A stretch of 19,508 nucleotides of DNA from positions 1-19,508 of the forward strand of contig JBFZAG010000146.1 in NCBI GenBank assembly GCA_041309145.1, written 5' to 3'. Position numbers and translations under genes: made by a program. Each line of letters opens with the position of its first letter. Positions within the stretch are counted from its first letter, which is position 1. This document shows positions 7,225 to 14,512 of this stretch, piece by piece. The DNA comes from JAPLLS01 sp041309145. GTDB taxonomy: Bacteria > Omnitrophota > Gorgyraeia > Gygaellales > Profunditerraquicolaceae. Under the pieces are notes generated by a model. The model was not told the DNA's origin. It did no database searches and saw only the letters and a list, made by a program, of their open reading frames with translations.

Positions 7225-8169
7225 TCAGTTTTTTCTATGGTTATTAATCCGATCCCGCTTCAACAACTTGACTAAGATCGCTTTCTGCACGTGCAGCCTG
7301 TTCTCCGCCTGGTCAAAGACCACGGAGTGTTTTCCGTCGATAGCGTCGTCGGAGATCTCCTCCCCGCGGTGGGCGGGCAGGCAATGCATCACCAGGCAGT
7401 TTTTCCTGGCCAGGGATACCAGCTTGCCGGTAACCTGGAATTTCCGGAAATCATTTTTCCTCTTGGCCGCTTCTTTTTCCTGGCCCATCGAAGCCCAGAC
7501 GTCGGTGTAGATCACATCAGCCCCCTTTACCGCATTCTCGGGAGAGTTGGTCAGACGGATCTTTATCCCGTTTGCTGCGGCTTCTTTAGCGGTAAGGTTA
7601 AAAAGAAGCTTATCCGGCTCATAACCTTTAGGGGTGGCGACATTGAAGTTGAGCCCGAGTTTAGCCGAGATCAAAAGCAGGGAATTACAGACATTGTTTC
7701 CGTCTCCTATATAAGCCATGGTCCGGTTCTTAAAACCTCCCAGCTTTTCCAGGATAGTAAAAGTATCGGCAAGGGCCTGGCAGGGGTGCGAGTAATCGGA
7801 TAAACCGTTTATTACCGGAATACCGGCGCACCTGGCCATTTCCAGGACGTTTTCGTGGCCGAATGTCCTCAAGACGATCCCGTCGACATAACGGCTTAAG
7901 GTCTTAGCCACATCGTGGATAGTCTCCCTTACCCCGAGCTTGATCTGTTCCGGCCCCAGATAAAGGGCGTTGCCGCCCAACTGGTACATCCCCACCGAAA
8001 ACGAAACATAAGTGCGGTTGGAAGGCTTTTCGAAGATCAAAGCCAGGGATTTTCCTTTAAGAACGTTGGCAAATCTTTGGGGATTTTCTTTGATCTTTTT
8101 GGACAAAGCAAAAATCTCCATAATTTCCTGCCCGGACAACATACCGATAGATATCAGATCTTTTTTCAT
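7225..8169 (-). CDS. argF: Ornithine carbamoyltransferase
   Basis: This enzyme makes citrulline from ornithine and carbamoyl phosphate. The protein has 314 residues. The carbamoyl-phosphate loop is SNRTY (residues 50-54) where the family usually has S-T-R-T-R. Arg52, the main ligand, is kept, but the last Arg is Tyr. The other motifs are canonical: FGHENVLEMA, HPCQ at 128-131, DVWASMGQE (the SMG ornithine loop) and HCLPAHRGEE near 262. The SMG and HCLP motifs favour ornithine over acetylornithine as substrate. The start codon shares one base with the argD stop (TGATG), so translation is coupled. An anabolic role is likely, since the gene sits between argD and argG and there are no arcA or arcC genes. 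Confidence 0.96.
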   Translation of the reverse strand: MKKDLISIGMLSGQEIMEIFALSKKIKENPQRFANVLKGKSLALIFEKPSNRTYVSFSVGMYQLGGNALYLGPEQIKLGVRETIHDVAKTLSRYVDGIVLRTFGHENVLEMARCAGIPVINGLSDYSHPCQALADTFTILEKLGGFKNRTMAYIGDGNNVCNSLLLISAKLGLNFNVATPKGYEPDKLLFNLTAKEAAANGIKIRLTNSPENAVKGADVIYTDVWASMGQEKEAAKRKNDFRKFQVTGKLVSLARKNCLVMHCLPAHRGEEISDDAIDGKHSVVFDQAENRLHVQKAILVKLLKRDRINNHRKN

Positions 8170-9350
8170 CAGACCACCTCTTTTAATACTTTATCCAGGA
8201 TCGCCATAGCCTTGTCGATCTCTTTCTTTCCCACTCCCAGCGCCGGCATGATCCGCAAGACGCTGGTATGGGTGCAATTTATAAGCAGCCCCTGTTTCAG
8301 ACAGCCTTCAACGACGGGCTTGCCGTCCCGGTCTAATTCTAAACCGCACATCAGCCCCAGGCCCCTTACGTCTTTAATAAAACCGTGGATTTTTTGAAGC
8401 TCCCTGAGCTTTTCCAGAAGGTATTCTCCCATCTTATTGGCGTTAGCCAGGAGCTTTTCTTCCTGCACCGCGGTCAAAACCGCCAGCGCGGCTTTGCAGA
8501 CCACCGGCCCTCCTCCGAAAGTAGAAGCGTGGGTGCCCGGGCTGAGAAGATCGGCGATACTTTTGCGGGCCATCATCACTCCGATCGGCAGGCCTCCTCC
8601 CAGAGATTTGGCCAGAGTAAAAATATCCGGAACGATCCCGTAATTCTGCCAGGCGAACATTTTTCCGGTCCGGCCGATCCCGGTCTGCACTTCATCGATA
8701 AACAATAACAGCTTTTTCTCATCGCAAAGTTTGCGCAGGCCCAGGACAAAATCTTTTTCGGCAATATTGATCCCGCCTTCGCCCTGGACCAACTCCAGCA
8801 TTATAGCCGCGGTCTTATCGCTAAGCGCGGCTTTGACCGCATCCAGGTCATTGAACTTGACGGCCTTAAAGCCTTCCACCAGGGGAGCAAAACCCTGCTG
8901 GTATTTGGCCTGGCCGGTAGCCGATAAGGCGGCCAGAGTCCGGCCGTGAAAAGAGTTCTCGAAAGTAATGATCTCAAACCGGCCCTGGCCGAATTTGCGG
9001 GAAAGTTTTATCCCCGCCTCGTTGGCTTCGGCTCCGGAATTGCAGAAAAAAGCCTTAAAATCGTTTTTAACCCAGAAATCAAGTTCCCGGGCTAATTTTG
9101 CCTGCGGGATGTTGTAATAATTGTTGGGGACAAAAATAAGCTTGGCGATCTGGTCCCTGACCGCGGACAGGACTTTCGGATGGCAGTGGCCGAGATTACC
9201 CGCTCCCCAGCCGGGAAAAAAATCCAAATATTTCTTGCCCTGGACATCCCAAAGATAATTGCCCTTGCCTTTGACGAATATCAAAGGTGTCTTGGTATAG
9301 CTGGGGACCACAAAATCGCTGTAAGAATCGAACACTTCTTTCATTTTCAT
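8169..9350 (-). CDS. argD: Acetylornithine aminotransferase
   Basis: ArgD is a class III PLP aminotransferase that converts N-acetylglutamate semialdehyde to N-acetylornithine using glutamate. The protein has 393 residues. Signatures are NSGAEANEAGIKL near 104, FHGRTLAALSATGQ, LVQGEGGI, FIDEVQTGIGRTG near 217 and the PLP lysine K248 in TLAKSLGGG. In many bacteria ArgD also serves as succinyl-DAP aminotransferase (DapC). With dap genes downstream and no dapC seen, that double role is possible here but unproven. The start at 9350 (a second ATG follows at 9344) has no good ribosome-binding site. It lies 13 bp after argB, so coupling to argB translation is likely. Confidence 0.96.
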   Translation of the reverse strand: MKMKEVFDSYSDFVVPSYTKTPLIFVKGKGNYLWDVQGKKYLDFFPGWGAGNLGHCHPKVLSAVRDQIAKLIFVPNNYYNIPQAKLARELDFWVKNDFKAFFCNSGAEANEAGIKLSRKFGQGRFEIITFENSFHGRTLAALSATGQAKYQQGFAPLVEGFKAVKFNDLDAVKAALSDKTAAIMLELVQGEGGINIAEKDFVLGLRKLCDEKKLLLFIDEVQTGIGRTGKMFAWQNYGIVPDIFTLAKSLGGGLPIGVMMARKSIADLLSPGTHASTFGGGPVVCKAALAVLTAVQEEKLLANANKMGEYLLEKLRELQKIHGFIKDVRGLGLMCGLELDRDGKPVVEGCLKQGLLINCTHTSVLRIMPALGVGKKEIDKAMAILDKVLKEVV

Positions 9351-9363
9351 TTATTTAAAAAAA

Positions 9364-10218
9364 TTAAAGGACTATTTCCGTGCCGATCCCCTTATCGGTA
9401 AAGATCTCCAGAAGCAGGGCGTGCGGTATGCAGGCGTCGACGACATGCGTTTTCTTGACCCCCTTATCCAAAGCTTCGATGCAAGCCTTGACTTTCGGGA
9501 TCATTCCGCTCTGGATGACTTTGTCTTCTATCAGACCCTCTGCTTTTTCCCGGGTTAAATGAGAAATAAAAGAATGCGGGTCATCGGGGTTGCGCATGAT
9601 CCCTTTGACATTGGTCAGCAGGACGAATTTCTCGGCTTTAAGGCTGGCCGCGATGCTGGCGGCCGCTTCGTCCGCGTTAACATTATAAGTCTTTTTATCC
9701 AGGCCTCTGCCCATGGGCAGGATCACGCAGATCCGGGAATTTTCCAGCTCATCAAGAACCACAGAAGCGTTGATCCCCGCGATATTGCCGACCAGACCCA
9801 GGTCAACCTTGGCTTTCTTTTTTTCGGTCTGGATGAGCGAATTGTCTTTGCCGTTCAAGCCCAGAGCCTGGCCTCCCAGGGAATTTATTTCTTCGACAAT
9901 GATCTCATTGAGCTTTTTCAGCTCTTCCTCGACCACCTGAAGCGTCTCTTCATCGGTGACCCGCATGCCGTCGACAAAATCGGTCTTTTTGCCGGTCGCC
10001 CGCATGCGCTCGCTGATGTTCGGCCCGCCCCCGTGAACCAGGACCGCCCTTATCCCCATGAAATTCAGAAAAACTATATCCTCAAGCACGGCCTTGCGGA
10101 TCTTTTCCTCTCCCAGGATGCTTCCGCCGTACTTGATGACCATGACCTTGTTCTTGAATTGCCGGATATAAGGCAAAGCTTCGATCAAAACATCCGCTTT
10201 TTTGATAGCTTCTTCCAT
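9364..10218 (-). CDS. argB: Acetylglutamate kinase, probably arginine-inhibited
   Basis: ArgB phosphorylates N-acetylglutamate. The protein has 284 residues and the amino acid kinase fold. VIKYGGS at 27-33 and VHGGGPNIS form the phosphate and acetylglutamate loops, and LNGKDNSLI is also typical. The N-terminus has an extra helix before the first strand (residues 1-22, ending LPYIRQF), and the C-terminus ends LLEIFTDKGIGTEIVL. Both are marks of the hexameric, arginine-sensitive kinases of organisms that use the ArgJ cycle, where this enzyme is the main control point. AAGGAAG precedes the start. A 130-bp gap with a large inverted repeat separates it from argJ. Confidence 0.96.
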   Translation of the reverse strand: MEEAIKKADVLIEALPYIRQFKNKVMVIKYGGSILGEEKIRKAVLEDIVFLNFMGIRAVLVHGGGPNISERMRATGKKTDFVDGMRVTDEETLQVVEEELKKLNEIIVEEINSLGGQALGLNGKDNSLIQTEKKKAKVDLGLVGNIAGINASVVLDELENSRICVILPMGRGLDKKTYNVNADEAAASIAASLKAEKFVLLTNVKGIMRNPDDPHSFISHLTREKAEGLIEDKVIQSGMIPKVKACIEALDKGVKKTHVVDACIPHALLLEIFTDKGIGTEIVL

Positions 10219-10253
10219 TTCTTCCTTTCGTTAATCGAAAAAGTTCACAACGT

Positions 10254-10327
10254 AAAATAAAGGGGACAGGTCCATTTATTAGGACAGGTCCTGTTCTTGG
10301 AATAAATGGACCTGTCCCCTTTATTTT
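10254..10327. repeat. 74-nt inverted repeat with GGGGACAGGTCC motif (REP/MITE-like)
   Basis: Perfect 27-bp arms (10254-10280 and 10301-10327) flank a 20-nt loop. The arms contain GGGGACAGGTCC. The core GGACAGGTCC occurs twice directly (10264 and 10282) and once inverted (10308). The element fills most of the argJ-argB gap. The minus-strand hairpin is followed by no long T-run. Similar GGGGACAG-type hairpins are, to my knowledge, scattered through genomes that carry REP-associated tyrosine transposases; no transposase is in this window. It could also stabilise or partly terminate the arg message. Confidence 0.85.
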
Positions 10328-10348
10328 CATGCAACGTGTGACGTTATA

Positions 10349-11485
10349 TCAATTATACGCCGCGTTTATCTTGATATATTCGGGGGTAAGATCCGAAGTA
10401 TAAACTGTGCAAGCGGCTTTACCCCGGCCCAAAGATACTTTTACTTTGATATTCTTCTTTTTCAGGTCGCCCAGGACGATCTTCAGATTTTCTTCTTTGA
10501 CCTTGATCCCGCAACCTCCCACAGCCGCCACTATCCGCCCGAAATTCGGATTCTGGCCGTAAAGGGCGGTCTTGAATAAATTGGAGTTAGCGATGGCCAA
10601 CGCCGCCTTTTTAGCCTCGGCGGCTGTCAAGGCCCGCTCGACATCGATCTCGATGAATTTGCTCGCTCCCTCTCCGTCTTCAACCATCATTTTGGCTAAT
10701 GCCAGGCAGACTGTATTGATTGCCTTCCGGAACAATAGCGCGCCTGGGCCGTTCTTGATCTCTTTGTTCCCGGCGCAGCCGTTGGCCAGGAGGATCACCG
10801 TATCGTTAGTGCTCATGCAGCCGTCAACGGTGACGCAATTAAAAGAGCCGTTGACCGCTTCTTTTAAAGCCCGGGACATCGCCGGCCCGGCTATGGCCGC
10901 GTCGGTGAAGATAAAAGCTAACATCGTGGCCATGTTCGGGGCGATCATCCCCGCGCCCTTAGCTACCCCGCAGACCGTTATTTCTTTTTCTCCCAGCTTG
11001 AATTTTACCGTGATCTCTTTGGGGAATTTATCCGTGGTCATGATCGCTTTTTTAGCCAGGTCAATACCCTTGAAAGAAAGATCTTTGACCAGCCCCGGAA
11101 CAGCCTGCTCGATCCTGGGAAGATCCAGAGGTTTTCCGATCACTCCGGTCGATCCGACTAAAACCGATCCTTTGCTGACCACCAGCTCCCGGGCCAGGAC
11201 CTGGCAGGTCCGGCGGCTGGCTTTCAAGCCCGCTTCCGCGGTAAAACAATTGGCATTTCCGGAATTAACGATGATCGCCTGGAAAAAATTGCTTTTTTTA
11301 AGATGCTCCTGGCAGACTTTTACCGGAGCGGCGGCAATTTGATTGGTGGTAAACATTGCGCTGGCCCGGGCAGGGATAATGGAATAGAAAAGCGCCAGAT
11401 CCAGCTTTCCGGACCTCTTTAAACCGCAGGCTGTCGCCGAAGCTTTAAAACCTGAAGGTAATACCGCTTTTTTGAAGATTTTCAT
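10349..11485 (-). CDS. argJ: Bifunctional ornithine acetyltransferase / N-acetylglutamate synthase
   Basis: ArgJ moves the acetyl group from N-acetylornithine to glutamate, closing the acetyl cycle; many ArgJ proteins can also use acetyl-CoA. The protein has 378 residues and is made as a precursor that cuts itself. The cleavage site is in MATMLAFIFTDA: Thr187 should become the N-terminal nucleophile of the beta chain. GVAKGAGMIAPN just before it and TVDGCMSTNDT after it are family blocks. No argA or argE is present, which agrees with a cyclic pathway. Whether it is mono- or bifunctional cannot be read from motifs alone. The gene follows argC by 20 bp, and AGGG lies 6 nt from the ATG. Confidence 0.96.
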   Translation of the reverse strand: MKIFKKAVLPSGFKASATACGLKRSGKLDLALFYSIIPARASAMFTTNQIAAAPVKVCQEHLKKSNFFQAIIVNSGNANCFTAEAGLKASRRTCQVLARELVVSKGSVLVGSTGVIGKPLDLPRIEQAVPGLVKDLSFKGIDLAKKAIMTTDKFPKEITVKFKLGEKEITVCGVAKGAGMIAPNMATMLAFIFTDAAIAGPAMSRALKEAVNGSFNCVTVDGCMSTNDTVILLANGCAGNKEIKNGPGALLFRKAINTVCLALAKMMVEDGEGASKFIEIDVERALTAAEAKKAALAIANSNLFKTALYGQNPNFGRIVAAVGGCGIKVKEENLKIVLGDLKKKNIKVKVSLGRGKAACTVYTSDLTPEYIKINAAYN

Positions 11486-11505
11486 CTAGATCCCTAAACC
11501 GACCC

Positions 11506-12522
11506 CTATAAAAGCCCGGAGGTTTCCGGATAATCCATCATGAGGTTAAGATTCTGGACAGCCTGGCCGGAGGCTCCTTTTAAAAGATTGTCTATCGCCG
11601 CGACGATAATAATCTCTTTGGCGAAAACTTTTATTCCGATATCGCAGAAATTAGTATTACAGACATCCTTGATACTGGGAAAACCTTCATCTTTGATCCG
11701 GATAAAAGGCTCGTTCTTGTAGAATTTCCGGTAAAGGTCGAGCGCGCTTTCCGTGCTTAACTTCTTATCGGTCCTTAAATATATCGTTTCCAATATCCCC
11801 CGCTTTAAAGGCAGCAGATGCGGGACGAAAGTGATCCCCACTTTTTCTCCGGAGAGTTTGCTCAGTTCCTGCTCGATCTCCGGCATATGCTGGTGGGTAT
11901 TGACTTTATAGGCCCGAAAATCCTCGTCCACCTCGCTGAAAAGAGATTCCTGGACCGCCTTTTTCCCCGCTCCGCTGGTCCCGGATTTGGCGTCGATGAT
12001 CACCAGATCCAGATCGATATTGCCGGTGACGACAAGAGGCGCCAGAGCCAGGATCGCGCAAGCAGGGTAACATCCGGGATTAGCTACGAGCTTGGCGTTT
12101 TTGATCTTCTCCCGGTAAAGCTCAGGCAGCCCGTATACCGCCTTGGCGATGTTTGCTTTATCTTTATGCTTAAGGTTATAAGCTTTCTCGTAAGCCCTGA
12201 GGTCCTTAAAGCGGTAATCCGCGCTCAAGTCGATGACTAATTTCCCGGCCTTTAACAGGAGCGGGACCAGGTCCATGGCCTGGGTGTGCGGCAAAGCCAG
12301 AAAGACCGCGTCAGATCTGGCGCTGACCTCGGAGATATTCAGTTTCTTGCAGACCAATTCCGTGCGCCGGAAAAACCTGGGCACAAGAGCCGAGATCGCC
12401 CTGGGCTCGTCGGTAGTCGAATATAATCCCGTCAGCCTGACATTAGGATGGGATAAAAGGATATCGATCAATTCCTGGCCGGTATAACCGGTCGCTCCGA
12501 CGATGCTGGCATTTATGGCCAT
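11506..12522 (-). CDS. argC: N-acetyl-gamma-glutamyl-phosphate reductase
   Basis: ArgC reduces N-acetylglutamyl phosphate to the semialdehyde with NADPH. The protein has 338 residues. The Rossmann start SIVGATGYTGQELIDIL is at 6-22. The catalytic Cys is C151 in NPGCYPACAIL, and the later blocks HQHMPEIEQEL and PHLLPLKRGILETIY are typical of the ArgC family rather than Asd. A strong AAGGAGG lies 9-10 nt before the ATG. It is the first gene of the arginine cluster and lies directly downstream of the promoter at 12561-12588. Confidence 0.97.
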   Translation of the reverse strand: MAINASIVGATGYTGQELIDILLSHPNVRLTGLYSTTDEPRAISALVPRFFRRTELVCKKLNISEVSARSDAVFLALPHTQAMDLVPLLLKAGKLVIDLSADYRFKDLRAYEKAYNLKHKDKANIAKAVYGLPELYREKIKNAKLVANPGCYPACAILALAPLVVTGNIDLDLVIIDAKSGTSGAGKKAVQESLFSEVDEDFRAYKVNTHQHMPEIEQELSKLSGEKVGITFVPHLLPLKRGILETIYLRTDKKLSTESALDLYRKFYKNEPFIRIKDEGFPSIKDVCNTNFCDIGIKVFAKEIIIVAAIDNLLKGASGQAVQNLNLMMDYPETSGLL

Positions 12523-12560
12523 CTTTTTCCGCCTCCTTGGATTTAACTGGATAGAATAAT

Positions 12561-12588
12561 ATTATACATTTAAGAAAAATATTATCAA
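12561..12588 (-). promoter_or_regulatory. Sigma70-type promoter of the arg operon
   Basis: On the minus strand, -35 TTGATA (12583-12588), a 16-bp spacer and a perfect -10 TATAAT (12561-12566) stand in front of argC. Initiation near 12554 would give a leader of about 30 nt holding AAGGAGG. An AT-rich inverted repeat (ATAATATT/AATATTAT) overlaps the promoter and could be an operator. It matches the ArgR box only in a half-site, so I do not call an ArgR site. Confidence 0.8.
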
Positions 12589-12591
12589 GTA

Positions 12592-12790
12592 TTTTCTCGT
12601 CGGGTGCCCGAGGAGCTCTCCGTCGCAGCGCATCTCGTCCTCGGTAACATTCGCGGATTTGCAATCGCCTCCTCGCGTAGGCGTTCGCGGATTTCTCTGG
12701 AAATCTGCTCACACGCTCGGAGTAAATTCGCGCTAATAAGTTGATGTCGCTTAGCGTATTGGATAGCCGGCTCCACAACTTATGCGCTCA
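12592..12790 (-). other. GC-rich structured element between the rpsI terminator and the arg promoter
   Basis: This is most of the only gene-free gap over 300 bases (12523-12871). It is visibly richer in GC than the AT-rich DNA beside it. One end can fold as a junction: an outer stem GCGC-TA-ATAAGTTG (12730-12743) with CAACTTATGCGC (12776-12787), enclosing the hairpins CGCTTAGCG (12748-12756) and TGGA/TCCA around AGCCGGCT (12760-12775). The other end has CTCGTCGGG/CCCGAGGAG (one mismatch). The 11-mer TTCGCGGATTT occurs twice, near 12650 and 12684. A 63-codon minus-strand ORF with a GTG start (12776-12585) crosses it, but nothing in the ORF is recognisable. It could be a small RNA gene, a repeat-family insertion, or decayed sequence. 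Confidence 0.5.
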
Positions 12791-12806
12791 TTTAAGTCAT
12801 GGCCTC

Positions 12807-12841
12807 AAAAAAAAATCCCGCAAGTTTTATTTGCGGGATTT
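12807..12841 (-). terminator. Intrinsic terminator after rpsI
   Basis: On the minus strand an 11-bp perfect stem (AAATCCCGCAA / TTGCGGGATTT, 12813-12841, 7-nt loop) is followed by nine T residues (12807-12815, partly in the stem). It lies 31 bp after the rpsI stop. A smaller TTCGGA/TCCGAA hairpin (12846-12862) stands between them. It ends the rplM-rpsI unit and insulates the arg operon. Confidence 0.92.
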
Positions 12842-12871
12842 AATTTTCGGATAACGTCCGAATAATCTACC

Positions 12872-13270
12872 TTACCTCTTGGTCCACTGGAAGCGCTTGC
12901 GCGCGCCTTTCTGACCGTATTTCTTGCGCTCCTTCATCCGGGGGTCCCGGGTCAGGTATCCGGCTTTGCGCAGGATATCCTTGGTTTCGGGTTCTATGCT
13001 TAAAAGCGCCCTGGATATTGCCTGGCGCAGGGCGCCGGCCTGGCCGGAAATTCCGCCGCCGTTGGTGATCGCAGTTATATCGTATTTAGTCAAGGTGTTG
13101 GTAGCCCGCAACGGCTGTCTGACGATGATCTTATCGGTTTCTCTGACGAAATATTTATCGCAGTCCATCCCGTTAACGATCAAATCGCCTTTGCCGGGGG
13201 AAAAGTTGACCCTGGCGATCGCTTCTTTACGTCTACCTACCGAGTGAGTCTTTACTGTCGCAGTCTCCAT
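12872..13270 (-). CDS. rpsI: 30S ribosomal protein S9
   Basis: S9 (uS9) is a small-subunit protein whose C-terminal tail reaches the P-site tRNA. The protein has 132 residues. The blocks VGRRKEAIARV, QPLRATNTLTKYDI, NGGGISGQAGALRQAISRAL and the basic tail ending KRFQWTKR are typical. The last residues are TKR where most bacteria have SKR, so the tRNA-contacting basic pair is kept. It starts one base after the rplM stop, the usual rplM-rpsI pair, and ends in a good terminator. Confidence 0.98.
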   Translation of the reverse strand: METATVKTHSVGRRKEAIARVNFSPGKGDLIVNGMDCDKYFVRETDKIIVRQPLRATNTLTKYDITAITNGGGISGQAGALRQAISRALLSIEPETKDILRKAGYLTRDPRMKERKKYGQKGARKRFQWTKR

Positions 13271-13271
13271 G

Positions 13272-13709
13272 TTATTTCACCAATTCTATCTTTTCAGGTT
13301 TAAGTCCGGAATGTGGATGCTTATCGTCAGCATACACTTTTAATTTACCTATTACTTTTTCCGATAAAGCGCCTTTGGCCAGCATCCGGCTGACCGCCAG
13401 CTTGATCACGGTTTCCGGGCTCTTGGCCAGCATTCTTTCCAGAGTGACTTCCCTCTGCCCTCCCGGATAGCCGGAATATCTCTGATAAACCTTATCGGTC
13501 AGTTTCTTGCCGGTGACCTTGATCTTCGCGGCGTTGATCACGATCACCCCGTCGCCGGTATCCATGTGAGGAGTGAAGATCGCTTTGTGTTTGCCGCGCA
13601 AGATCATGGCGATCCTGCTGGCTAAACGGCCGAGGATCTGTCCGTTGGCGTCCACCAGGAACCATTTTCTTGTGATCTCATTTTCTTTGGGTAAGTATGT
13701 TTTTTGCAT
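13272..13709 (-). CDS. rplM: 50S ribosomal protein L13
   Basis: L13 (uL13) is an early assembly protein of the large subunit. The protein has 145 residues. WFLVDANGQILGRLASRIA, the FTPHMDTGDGVIVINA block, YSGYPGG and the C-terminal HPHSGLKPEKIEL are canonical. There is no Shine-Dalgarno sequence in front of the ATG at 13709. The -10 box ends only 9 nt upstream, so the message should have a 5' leader of just a few bases. rpsI follows after 1 bp. Confidence 0.98.
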   Translation of the reverse strand: MQKTYLPKENEITRKWFLVDANGQILGRLASRIAMILRGKHKAIFTPHMDTGDGVIVINAAKIKVTGKKLTDKVYQRYSGYPGGQREVTLERMLAKSPETVIKLAVSRMLAKGALSEKVIGKLKVYADDKHPHSGLKPEKIELVK

Positions 13710-13718
13710 AGGTAGTAA

Positions 13719-13746
13719 AGTATAGCATAATTCGTTTAGCTGTCAA
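13719..13746 (-). promoter_or_regulatory. Strong promoter of rplM-rpsI, nearly leaderless
   Basis: On the minus strand, a perfect -35 TTGACA (13741-13746), a 16-bp spacer and a -10 TATACT (13719-13724) precede rplM. Only nine bases separate the -10 box from the ATG, so initiation at the usual +7 leaves a leader of about 2-3 nt. No terminator is visible between the upstream ABC ATPase gene (stop at 13763) and this promoter, so read-through from the transporter operon may also reach rplM. Confidence 0.8.
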
Positions 13747-13762
13747 CAATATTTTTCGGTTT

Positions 13763-14512
13763 TTATTTTGCCGCGGTCAGTAACTCCCGTGTATACTCTT
13801 GCGAGGGCGCGTTGAACAGCTGAGCGGCGGAAGCGAATTCAACCACCTTGCCGTTACGCATGACCATGACTTTGTCCGCCAGGTATTTGATCACCGCCAG
13901 ATTATGGCTGATGAATATATAGGTCAGGTTAAGCCTGCTTTTAAGCTCCGAGAATAGGTCCAAAAGCTTAGCCTGAATAGTCAGGTCCAGAGATGAGATC
14001 GGCTCATCCAGCACCAGGAGCTTAGGCTCGCAGGCGATCGCCCGGGCAATGCAGATCCTCTGGCGCTGGCCTCCGGAAAACTGGGCGGGGTATCTTTCCA
14101 AAGCGCTCTCATCCAGCCCCACCGTCTTAAGCAACTCTGCTGCCTTGAGCCGGAAAGATTGCCTCGGCAGGATATTATGTATCGCCAGCGGCTCATAAAG
14201 GGCGTCTTTAATGCGCATCTTGGGATCAAGGCTGTTATAAGGATTCTGAAAAATTATCTGGACATCCTTGCGGAAATCTTTGATGAACCGGTCATTAAAA
14301 ACTATTTCCCCTGAGCTTGCCGGAACCAGCCCCAACAGGATCTTGGCCAGGGTGGTTTTACCCGAGCCGGACTCTCCCACTATTCCTAAAGTGGTGAATT
14401 CATCCAGGACAAAACTCACTTTATCCAGGGCCAAAGTCCTTCCGGCCTCGGCTTTGAACATCCCCTTCTCTATTTTAAACTCCTTGCTTATGTTTTTAAC
14501 TTCGAGGATCAT
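13763..14512 (-). CDS. Peptide/nickel ABC transporter ATP-binding protein, OppF/DppF type
   Basis: This is the second ATPase of an Opp/Dpp-type importer; it sits on the cytoplasmic face of the two permeases. The protein has 249 residues. Walker A is GESGSGKTT at about 45-53, the Q-loop is QNPYNSLDP, the signature is FSGGQRQR, Walker B is LLVLDEP followed by the D-loop SSLD, and the H-loop His is in ISHNL. It ends soon after SQEYTRELL, so it lacks most of the C-terminal oligopeptide extension (about 60-80 residues) of classical OppF. Its start overlaps the preceding ATPase gene by ATGA. Substrate cannot be told from the ATPase. Confidence 0.93.
   Translation of the reverse strand: MILEVKNISKEFKIEKGMFKAEAGRTLALDKVSFVLDEFTTLGIVGESGSGKTTLAKILLGLVPASSGEIVFNDRFIKDFRKDVQIIFQNPYNSLDPKMRIKDALYEPLAIHNILPRQSFRLKAAELLKTVGLDESALERYPAQFSGGQRQRICIARAIACEPKLLVLDEPISSLDLTIQAKLLDLFSELKSRLNLTYIFISHNLAVIKYLADKVMVMRNGKVVEFASAAQLFNAPSQEYTRELLTAAK

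Noticed and set aside
10572..11342. 256-codon open frame on the plus strand opposite argJ
   Set aside because: It is fully antisense to a gene with clear catalytic motifs, has no recognisable domain and no ribosome-binding site; this is codon-bias shadowing.
12551..12570. Possible ArgR operator at the arg promoter
   Set aside because: The AGAATAATATTAT region matches the ARG box consensus only in one half; the AT-rich symmetry is also explained by the promoter. Too weak to call.
12443..12778. 111-codon minus-strand frame across the arg promoter and the argC start
   Set aside because: It overlaps argC in another frame, runs through the promoter and has no recognisable motif; the overlapping 63-codon frame is no better supported.
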